A stretch of DNA of 64,000 nucleotides from Nicotiana tabacum (taxonomy: Eukaryota; Streptophyta; Magnoliopsida; Solanales; Solanaceae), in the NCBI RefSeq assembly GCF_000715075.1, contig NC_134095.1:8914722-8978721 (forward strand), given 5' to 3'. The position numbers and the translations under genes are program-made. The notes below the pieces were generated by a model, which saw only the letters and a list, made by a program, of their open reading frames with translations, made no database searches and had not been told where the DNA came from. Shown one piece after another: positions 22,930 to 32,000 of this stretch; the first letter of the stretch is position 1; each line of letters opens with the position of its first letter.

Positions 22930-23885
22930 TAGCAATTAGGCGCCCACTTGTATAACAAGGGAATACTTTCATGTATTTACCATTAGGCGTCAACCTGTAT
23001 AACAAGGGAATACTTTTCATGTCTTTACCATTAGGCGTCCACCTGTATAACAAGGGAATACTTTCATGTCTTTAGCAATTAGGCGCCCACCTGTATAACG
23101 AGGGAATACTTTCATGTCTTTACCATTAGGTGTCCACCTGTATAACAAGGGAATACTTTCATGTCTTTACCAATTAGGCGCCCACCTGTATAACAAGGGA
23201 ATACATTTCATGTCTTTACCATTAGGCGCCCACCTGTATAACAAGGGAATACATTTCATGTCTTTACCAATTAGGCGCCCACCTGTATAACAAGGGAATA
23301 CATTTCATGTCTTTACCAATTAGGCGCCCACCTGTATAACAAGGGAATACATTTCATGTCTTTACTAATTAAGCGCCCACCTGTATAACAAGGGAATACT
23401 TTTCATGTCTTTACCAGTTAGGCGCCCACCTGTATAACAAGGGAATACATTTCATGTCTTTACCAGTTAGCCGCCCACCTGTATAACAAGGGAATACATT
23501 TCATGTCTTTACCAATTAGGCGTCCACCTGTATAACAAGGGAATACATTTCATGTCTTTACCAATTAGGCGTCCACCTGTATAACAAGGGAATATTTTTC
23601 ATGTCTTTACCATTAGGCATCCACCTGTATAACAAAGGAATACTTTCATGTCTTTACCATTAGGCGCCCACTTGTATAACAAGGGAATACTTTCATGTCT
23701 TTAGCAATTAGGCGTCCACCTGTATAACAAGGGAATACTTTCATGTCTTTAGCAATTAGGCACCCACCTGTATAACAAGGGAATACTTTTCATGTCTTTA
23801 GCAATTAGGCGCCCACCTGTATAACGAGGGAATACTTTTCATGTCTTAGCATTAGGCGCCCACCTGTATAATGAGGGAATATTTT
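22930..23885 (+). repeat. ~48-bp tandem repeat array of E1 (about 20 units)
   Basis: The unit core is 'ttaggcgcccacctgtat' followed by 'aacaagggaatac', 'tttcatgtcttta' and a 3-5-bp variable joint, with a period of 46-49 bp. Units are highly alike, indicating recent expansion. A diverged relative with 'cacctggagagcaaaggaat' is at 60455-61080 in E2. Confidence 0.95.
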
Positions 23886-24216
23886 TCAGTCTTTACATTT
23901 CAGGTCTTGAAATCCGTAACCCACCAAAAGGCAGAGGGTTACAACAAAAATCCCCAGCAGAAATCAGAAGGAAGACCACAAGTCGAGCTAGAAGTAAAAA
24001 AATACGAGAGGAAACACAAAGCAACAAGGCAGCAACAATCACATGACCAAGCTCGAGAATAAATCTTTGTAATTCATAGATCATAACTTAGTATAACTTC
24101 TTGTTTTCTTTCTAGCAATGGTGTAATAAGGAGATCGAAAAGTAGTGGTAACAACACGCAACAGCAGTAACAGTAACATCGCAATCCCATGGTAGTCCTA
24201 GCTACCAAAATTTTTT

Positions 24217-24266
24217 GAACTACACACGACCTGATTCCCTTATAACCAGGGATATGTAGGTTGTCC
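24217..24266 (+). ncRNA. Structured motif, copy E1-4 (before 3' LTR)
   Basis: GAACTACACACGACCTGATT, inner hairpin TCCCT/AGGGA, then ATATGTAGG, followed by GTCC/GGAC. The outer helix is now CTACA/TGTAG, a compensated change from CTACG/CGTAG. It lies 136 nt before the LTR. Confidence 0.65.
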
Positions 24267-24389
24267 AAAATCAGGACTCGGTTGCGCCTTTCCTTTTTTA
24301 TTTTTTTCCTATTTTGAATAACGATATGATCAAAAATTAGTCGCATTGTTCACTTTATCTTTGCCCGAAAGCTCTTCGTGTTTTCGAGC

Positions 24390-24401
24390 AAAGAGGGCAG
24401 C
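24390..24401 (+). other. Polypurine tract of E1
   Basis: AAAGAGGGCAGC directly before the 3' LTR. E2 has a similar tract (61566-61578). It is the expected plus-strand primer. Confidence 0.75.
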
Positions 24402-27047
24402 TGTGAACACCTAATTTTTGACAACATTTAATTTTTTATCACTTCTTTTATGTAAATATTTTAGGGGGTTTTAACCTACTATTATTTTAGCTTTATTACA
24501 CTTTTTATTATAGGATAAAAATACCAAAAAAAAATTAAAAGCTGAATTATCACTATTAGTATTTTTATTATTATTTTTGTTTTTTTTTATATAAAAAAAA
24601 TCTGATTTTTTTTTTAAAACAAAAATAATAGTTTCGGGAATGATTTTAAAAAATTAGAAAAAGGAAAGTTTTGAATAAAAAAATATAAAAATAAAAATAG
24701 GTGGAATTCTCTTTTAAAAAAGTAAAAGAATGTAGAAAATTTAAAAAAATAAAAAGTTTTGTGGAAATTTTTAAAAAATTAAAAAGTAAAAGAAGGTTGG
24801 AATTAAAAAATAAATATAAAGGTATCTGAAAATTTAAAAAATTTAAAGTAATTGAAAGTAGCATTTTTAAAAGAAAAAGAAAAGATAGTGGTTTGTTTTT
24901 TTTAAAGAAAAGTTAAATAAAGTGATATTCTCTTTAAAAAAAAAGTTGGATTTTAAATAAGATAAAGTAATTAAAGTTGGAATTGTAAAAATAAAAGTAA
25001 ATAAAGGTGTGATTTCTTTTTCTAAAAAAATAAAAGCAATTTGTAAATGGGATTTCTTTTAATTAAAAAATAAAACAATAATAAAAAACAAATCTGAAAA
25101 TTTTGAAAATTTTGCTATAAATAGAAGAGAAAATTTAGGAAGAATGAGTTCAAAAAAAGAAGAAAAACTAGATAGAGAGAAGAAAAAAAGAGGGGGCGGA
25201 GAGAGCGGTATACACTCGATATACACTCTAGATACATAGGATATACAGGGACAGAATTCATTTTGGAGAGACTAAAAAAGATAGAACCAAATTTTCTGAA
25301 ATATTGAGAGCGGAAGAGCACCATAGAGAGTTCAAAGCTAGAAAGAAAAAATAAAGAGAGATTTCCGGACTATTTTTCTTCTCCATTTTTACTAGTTTTC
25401 TCCGTGTTGCTGGGATTTCTGGATTGAGGTGTTGAAGCTACTGTGTTGGGTTTTCTGCTGCTGTATGTTGCTGTGTTACATACTACTTTGCTGACCTTCT
25501 TCTTCTTGTATTGACAATATCAGGTACACAACTGTAACTTTGGTATATTGTAAGCTGAAATGTGAAAGCATGAATACATATGAAGAATGGAACTTTGAAG
25601 TTTTAATTTAACTTTTTCTTTGTTTCTTTTACTAATTGTATTTAGGTTATTTCATGTATTATTATTCTGTAAATCTTTGTCGCTTTGCATAACTAGGCAT
25701 CTTGTAGTGATGTATTAAATAATACTTTGCTTTAACTTGATTATTAGGTAGTATATATTTAAGCATGCTCATTACTGTCAAACTGTTTAATAATTGGAAT
25801 AAGAGGAAAATAACATAAGTTGGTCTTTAGTGAATCGGCTTGGCAAAACTGATTAAGTTCACTGGCTATGAAGGTTTTAATATTGTCAACATTAGGTTAA
25901 TCGTGAACAGGTAACTAAATTTAGTTAAAGCATGAATTTAAATTAACTTCGCGAATTAGGCATTATGACATGATTTGAGTTCAAACAAGATGAGTTAACG
26001 TTTAAATTTAATAAACTTTCGAATATGCATTAGTAATTAAGATTGATTCTAGTTTTAAATAGTTGTAAATAATTAATTCCAACGGTTCAAGTCATCTAAC
26101 AATGCGAGTTTAATCTAGTTATAGGATAATTAGTTTCTTTTGAATATATTATTTGTCGATTCCGTATTTTATTTATAATTACAATTTTAGTAATATTCCT
26201 TTCTGTTAACATTTGTCTTAATCTAGCATTTAATATGTTATGTTTTTTAAGCATGTAATTAATTAGGATTTTTTTTCTTTTTTTTTTAGAGACGAATTTA
26301 ATAGAAATGTAGTCACTTTAGGATATCCTTAAAATAAATGAGGCGTGCTTCGCCAAAATAAATACAAATTGCGGGGCCCTCAATAATTATTTGTTTTAAA
26401 ATACTTAGATTCCGAGATGGGTCATTTAGAAAATTTCACTGCCCTACCCAAAATAATAACAGCGCGTTAGTCTTTAGGCGCATATTTAATAATGTTGTTT
26501 TCCTAAACTCGGGTGCACATTTATGTGACCCAAATCCAAATCTCAACGGAGTCGAAGTGTGTCGACGACCACGGGTACATTGACTGTGACGTGGTTCGAG
26601 ATATATTTTCACGAGGTTGCAATTCTCGATAAAAAAATAATAATAATGATAAAAATGATTAAAAGTTAAAATTTTCGATAAAAAATAATAATAATGATAA
26701 AAGCGGTTAAAAGTTAAAATTTTAAAATAGTCCCTTTGTATTATATCAGATAATCAAGCCGAATATGACAGTTGAGCGACCGTGCTAGAACCACGGAACT
26801 CGGGAATGCCTAACACCTTCTCCCGGGTTAACATAATTCCTTATCCGGATTTCTGGTGCGCAGACTGTTAAACAGAGTCATTCTTTTCCTCGATTCGAGA
26901 TTAAAACCGGTGACTTGGGACACCATAAATCTCCCAAGTGGCGACTCTGAAACAAATAAATAAATCCAGTTTCGATTGTCCTTTAATTGAAAAAAACTCC
27001 CTTCCGAGCCCCTTTGCGGCGGCGCGGGTGAAAAAGGAGGTGTGACA
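24402..27047 (+). repeat. 3' LTR of E1
   Basis: It runs from TGTGAACACCTAATTTTTG to GGAGGTGTGACA. It is nearly identical to 6919-9501, with a TATA box at 25116-25123 and a local duplication of about 48 bp at 26627-26725 not present in the 5' copy. Confidence 0.95.
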
Positions 27048-27052
27048 GCAGC
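27048..27052. repeat. Target site duplication of E1, right copy
   Basis: GCAGC, identical to 6914-6918. Confidence 0.92.
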
Positions 27053-27809
27053 GATGGGAAGATGAAGACAGCAAGGGTGGTCGTTTGGGACGTGAGGGTG
27101 AGGAAGAAGAAAGGGGCAGCCATGGTCGAAGCTGGACGAAGCAGCAACAGCCATGGGAGGGGAGCTTGGGGTGCTAGGGCTTGGAGAGGATGAAGAAGAG
27201 GGGGCGGGTAGTTTTTTAGGTTTAGGGTTTTGTTTTGTGAAATGAAAGATAGGGAGATAGGGGTGTTGGGTCTTAGGGGTTATGGACTGGGTCGACCCGG
27301 GTCGAAATGGACCAGGTTGTAGGGGAAGGTTGGGTATCTTTGGGCCTGTGGTTTAAAATTGAAGAAAAGGCCCAATCCGGTCTTCTTCTATTTTTGTTCT
27401 TTTCTATTTATTCAATTTCCTAATTAATAAAGCTAAAAATGCTAAGGTTAAATTATAAAACTCAAAATTATCTAAAAAAAAACTAATTAACTCCTAACAA
27501 CAATTGTCGCACATTTAAATAGCAATTAACGATAAAATCACACAATTTGGACGTTAAATGCTAAAAATGCAACGTACGTTATTTTTTATGATTTTTTATT
27601 TTGTAAAACAAAATTAATTAAATATTAAATGCAAACGTGACATATTTTTATATTTTTATTAATTTAAACAAATAAACATGCACAGACAAAAATACAAATA
27701 ATTATCCAAAAGTGCCACGAAAAATTCAAAAATTGCACACAAAGGAAAATTATTTTATTTGAATTTTTTGGGAGTAGTTCCCATATAGGACAAAAATCAC
27801 GTGCTCACA
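27053..27809 (-). repeat. LTR fragment B, distal part
   Basis: On the minus strand it starts TGTGAGCACGTGATTTTTG at 27809 and is similar over about 560 bp to the start of LTR A (5264-5830). It is therefore the 5' end of a minus-strand gypsy LTR whose remainder lies left of E1. 27053-27180 repeats phrases found at 6700-6910, indicating an internal repeat in this LTR. Confidence 0.75.
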
Positions 27810-28036
27810 TGCATAATATTACATTTTAAATAAGTAATTAATTTAATAATAGTGATATTAGTGGTAATTTTAATAATACTGCTAATAGTACTAATAACAA
27901 AATAATAATTTTTAATAATAGTAATATCTTCAATAATTATAATTATAATAGATAGTAGTCATAATAGTAATAAATAACTAAAGATAGAGCATTAGATTAT
28001 TAATGACTAGGGAGCGTCAGAAAATTAATTAGAAGA
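27810..28036. other. AT-rich spacer
   Basis: Simple A/T-rich sequence with repeated 'aataat' and 'aatagt' phrases between LTR B and the copia remnant. No gene is seen. Confidence 0.6.
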
Positions 28037-28050
28037 AAGGTAGGACAAAT

Positions 28051-28720
28051 TTGGGTATCAACAGTATGAAGGCTCCAATTGAAGGCATAGGGACTTATCG
28101 TTTGATCATGGAGACTGGACGTCACCTTGATCTATTACAGACTCTTTATGTACCTTCAGTTTCTAGGAATTTGATTTCTCTTTCAAGACTTGATGTTTCT
28201 GGATTTGATTTAAAGTTTGGAAATGGATGTTTCAATTTATATAAGAATGCTATTTTTTATGGTTCTGATTTTCTTAGTGATGGTTTATATAAATTGAAAC
28301 TCGACATTGATTTTTCTGAATCCCTTCTTACTGTTCAACATAATGTTGGAATTAAATGTAGTTCACTAGATGAAAGTTCTACTTACTTGTGGCATAGACG
28401 TTTGGGTCATATATCCAAAGAAATGTTAGAAAGATTAGTAAAGAATGAGGTTCTTCCGAATCTAAATTTTACTGATCTTACTATATGTTTGGATTGCATT
28501 AAGGGAAAGCAAATCAAGCATAGTAAAAAAGGTGCCATAAGAAGCTCCCAGCTTCTTGAAATTATACACACCGATATTTGTGGACCCTTTGATGTTCCAT
28601 CTTTTGGTGGAGAGAAATATTTATCACTTTTATCAATAGTTTTTCACGTTATGGATACATCTATTTGCTGAAAGAAAAATCTCAAGCAACAAACACCTTG
28701 AGAGCATTTGTTGCTTCATG
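28051..28720 (+). pseudogene. copia pre-integrase domain and start of integrase
   Basis: It contains LQTLYVPSVSRNLISLSRLD, then YLWHRRLGHISKEMLERLV, the CLDCIKGKQ zinc-side motif and IHTDICGPFDVPSFGGEKY, which opens the integrase core. The frame breaks at about 28625, and the rest of the integrase is missing. The upstream end is cut, so no true start codon exists. Confidence 0.88.
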
Positions 28721-29780
28721 AATGGTGAGGTTAGTAGAAGTGTTGAAAAGCAAAGTGTGAAAATAAAAGAGGTGAGGGCCAATATTCTATTACCCACGAA
28801 TGTGCCTACTTCCACACAAATACCAAATATTATTCCAGTTGTTGAAGAATACTTAGACAACACCGAGCAACATTTGGATGAAACACTTCATGAAGAAACT
28901 AACACCCCAAATATCTGATACAAGTGAACCACAAGAAATGCCATTAAGAAAATCTCAAAGCGTTAGAAAATCGGCTATTCTGGATGATTACGTGGTTTAT
29001 TTGCAAGAGTCAGATTTTGACATTGGTCTTAATAAGGATCCGGTTTCATTTTCACAAGCCAAAGAAAGTAATGAGTCTGAAAAATGGATTGATGCCATGA
29101 AGGAAGAGTTAAAATCCATGGAATACAATAAAGTCTGGGATCTTGTTGAATTGCTAGAAAGTTCTAAAAGAATCGGGTGTAGATGGGTCTTTAAGACCAA
29201 ACGCGATTTAAATGGCAATATTGAACGATACAAAGCCAGACTTGTTGTCAAGGGTTATACTCATAAAGGAGACACTGATTATAAAAAGACATTTTCGCCG
29301 GTCTCAAAGAAAGACTCGTTAAGAATTATTATGGCTTTGGTGGCTCATTACACCAAATGGATATGAAAACCGCCTTTCTTAACGGAGATCTCGAGGAGGA
29401 AGTTTAAATGGACCAACCAGAGAGTTTCGAAACTAAAGGAAAAGGTCAAATGGTGTGTAAACTAAAGAAGTCAATATATGGACTTAAACAAGCTTCACGA
29501 TAATGGTATATAAAGTTTAATGATACCATAACATCTTTTGGATTTGTGAAAAATACAGTTGATCGGTGTATATACCAAAAGATCAGTGGGAGCAAGTTTA
29601 TATTTCTAGTCCTATATGTTGATGATATTCTACTTGCTGCTAATGATTTAGGCATATTGCGTGAGACTAAAGATTTTCTCTCTAAGAATTTTGAAATGCA
29701 AGATATGGGTGAGGCCTCCTATGTGATAGGAATAGAAATATTTCGTGATAGATTACAAGGATTATTGGGATTGTCTTAGA
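28721..29780 (+). pseudogene. copia reverse transcriptase
   Basis: A linker to the RVT_2 domain leads into EKWIDAMKEELKSMEYNKVW and RYKARLVVKGYTHKGDTDY, then IYGLKQAS and the catalytic YVDDILLAAND (about 29617-29650). Several frame changes and at least three stops are present. It is typical of Tnt1-like copia polyproteins; the exact lineage is not resolved. Confidence 0.88.
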
Positions 29781-30597
29781 AAGGCTATATCGAAAGAATT
29801 CTAGAGAGATTTAATATGAACAATTATTCAGCAGGAATTGTTCCAATTCAAAAAGGGGACAAATTTAGTCTCATGCAATGCCCTAAAAATGATATAGAAC
29901 GAAAGGAAATGGAATCAATTCCTTACTCTTCAATTGTTGGTAGTCTGATGTATGCTCAGACTTGCACAAGACCGGATATTAGTTTTGCGGTCGGAATACT
30001 AGGAAGATATCAGAGTAACCCAGGAATTGATAACTGGAAAGCTGCAAAGAAAGTTTTGAGGTACCTGAAAGGAACGAATGATTACATGCTCATGTATAGG
30101 AGATCCAAGCATTTGGAAGTTGTTGGATACTCGGATTCAGATTTCGTTGGATGTATTGACACTAGAAATCCACGTTTGGTTATGTGTTCCAATTAGCTGA
30201 AGGAGCAATATCGTGGAAGAGTGCCAAACAGTCTATCATTGCTACATCCACAATGGAAGCAGAATTTGTGGCATGTTTTGAAGCCACAATTCATGCATTA
30301 TGGTTGCGAAACTTTATTTCAAGACTTAGAGTTGTCGACACCATTACCAAGCCGCTGAAAATTTACTGTGATAATTCTGCAACAGTATTCTTCTCCAAGA
30401 ACGATAAGTACTCCAAAGGTGCCAAGCATATGGAATTAAAGTACTTTACTGTCAAGGAAGAAGTTCAGAAACAAAGAGTGTCACTTGAGCATATTAGAAC
30501 AGATCTCATGATTGCAGATCCGTTAACGAAAGGTTTACAGCCAAAGATATTTAAGGAACATGTACATAGAATGGGTATTGGTTGTATTAATGATTGA
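29781..30597 (+). pseudogene. copia RNase H
   Basis: It contains [49 protein letters not shown] and [24 protein letters not shown], ending with [10 protein letters not shown] and a stop at 30595-30597. One frame change occurs at about 30184. It is the end of the pol polyprotein. Confidence 0.88.
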
Positions 30598-30961
30598 TGT
30601 ATTTATGATGTTTTGACACTCTGAGCTCATTTATATGTTTCTGATATACATTAATAATTTCTTGTTTCTCATAATGGTGTACACATTATTGTTTTGAGAT
30701 ATTACTGGATAAGTCTCAATGAGACATTATTGTGGACCATAATATTTTATAGCTTATGGACCTGGTACAATGAGTTGCTAATGTTGTAGTATATAGAAGG
30801 GAGTATGTAGACAAATTATATATAACCACCATAACTCACATTTAGTAGTTTATCGTATTATGGTATTTATGATGGACATTATAGAAGAGATTTGTTTATG
30901 CGCAACTAATGTTCATATATTAAATATTAATATTATGTGATTATTGGGCCAAGTGGGAGAA

Positions 30962-31313
30962 TGTAAGTTATTTTTCTCCGTGTATGTGGCCCAATAGGTT
31001 AAGGCCCATAATTAATATTTAATTAATTATCAAATCTCATCCGTCCGATTGGTTACTTGATGGACGTACCAGATTAAGTGAGAACCTCTAAAAATTGGTC
31101 CTCTCCCCACCCATTAGGGATACCGTATTTTTATTCTCTTCCATCACTAAAGTCGGCAGTAACGTAAAGTTAGGGTAAGGGGCGAGAAACCAATTACCGA
31201 TTAACGCTTCCGCTTCAAGATAATGGATTCCGCATCAAGTATGTTTTCTGTAACGATTTTGCATAAGATTATCATGTTCAAGATCCTGGTGTGAATTAAA
31301 GTTTATGCTTACA
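30962..31313 (+). repeat. 3' LTR of truncated copia element
   Basis: A 352-bp segment starting TGTAAG and ending CTTACA (perfect terminal inverted repeats), preceded by the purine-rich AAGTGGGAGAA. No 5' partner is in the window, so the ends are inferred from termini and the purine tract. Confidence 0.75.
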
Positions 31314-32000
31314 GGAATCATCAGAAGCTTCCTCGTATATGCCGTACCACGCCCTACTGCAGCAGGAAATATGAAAAGAAATAAAGAGCATAAAACTTTT
31401 TAATTCTGTAGATGAGTATAATAATAAGATATCACAGCACAAGCTGATCAATCTAGAAGGTTCCAACAAGAGGAAGTTGTGCTTTAAATGACAAAAAAAT
31501 TATGAACTAGTTCCTGACTGCACACAGACAAACAACAAGATCGACGGGCAGCACATGTCCAATTTGCCGAGCACAGTATCATGATAATGAACCAGGCATA
31601 TGTTGGTAAATGGGAGGGCAGCCATGATATTTTGTAATACAAGTGTTGATCTTACAAGAAAATTATGTACAAGACATACTTTTCAAGAAACAAAATTTCA
31701 ACAGCATCCAGCACTAAACAACTAGTTCAATTGGTCAACTGCCAAGTGTAGTCATAACTTGTAGCCTAAACACGGGGTGGCTTTCTTCTCATCAATAGTG
31801 GGGATCCTATTATATTTACCAAAGCAAGTTGTATTATAAGAAATATGCACATATCTAACAGCACGTTTATGTTTGTAGCAAACCTGAACAGTGTTTGTAG
31901 TCTTCTATGCTTCGCAAGCACTTCGGCTCTTGTACCAGGTTCCAGCACTGTTCTGCATGCGTCCGTTCAGAAAGACGTCTTATATGGAGCTTAATTGTTC
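31314..32000. other. Downstream flank of the OSB-like gene
   Basis: Likely contains the 3' UTR of the minus-strand gene. A minus-strand stretch at about 31880-31975 stays open for about 37 codons in one frame, but no motif supports it as an exon. No other feature is seen. Confidence 0.45.

Larger units (their letters stand above)
21078..24401 (+). other. 3' untranslated region of E1 with tandem arrays
   Basis: About 3.3 kb between integrase and the 3' LTR. It holds motif copies E1-3 and E1-4, a 67-bp array, a ~48-bp array and a polypurine tract. ORFs at 22140-22760 are short and unsupported. Long repeat-bearing 3' regions are known for Tat/Ogre elements. Confidence 0.8.
6919..27047 (+). mobile_element. 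Complete Ogre/Tat-like Ty3/gypsy retrotransposon E1 (20.1 kb)
   Basis: Both ends are defined: LTRs 6919-9501 and 24402-27047, and a 5-bp GCAGC duplication. Inside are the PBS, leader, ORF1, gag, protease, intron, RT, RNase H, a second archaeal-type RNase H, integrase, 3' tandem arrays and a polypurine tract. An extra ORF before gag, a protease/RT intron, dual RNase H, a 20-kb size and 2.6-kb LTRs together are the hallmarks of the Tat/Ogre lineage. The coding region carries about 14 stops or frameshifts. In an eye comparison of 8041-8660 with its 3' LTR partner I count about 8 substitutions in 620 nt, so the insertion looks recent. Confidence 0.95.
28037..31313 (+). mobile_element. 5'-truncated Ty1/copia element
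   Basis: The retained parts are in copia order: pre-integrase domain, integrase start, RT, RNase H, 3' untranslated region and 3' LTR. The 5' LTR, gag and protease are missing. The integrase core is internally deleted near 28720. Frameshifts and stops (for example TAA at about 29406 and 29502) show it is dead. Confidence 0.9.

Noticed and set aside
22930..23885. Array resembling a CRISPR (regular ~48-bp units)
   Set aside because: Units are near-identical through their whole length with no unique spacers, the sequence is a plant retrotransposon 3' region, and no cas genes exist.
31766..31975. Possible fifth exon of the OSB1-like gene
   Set aside because: The fourth exon ends with its own stop at the expected length of the family, and this stretch has no family motif.
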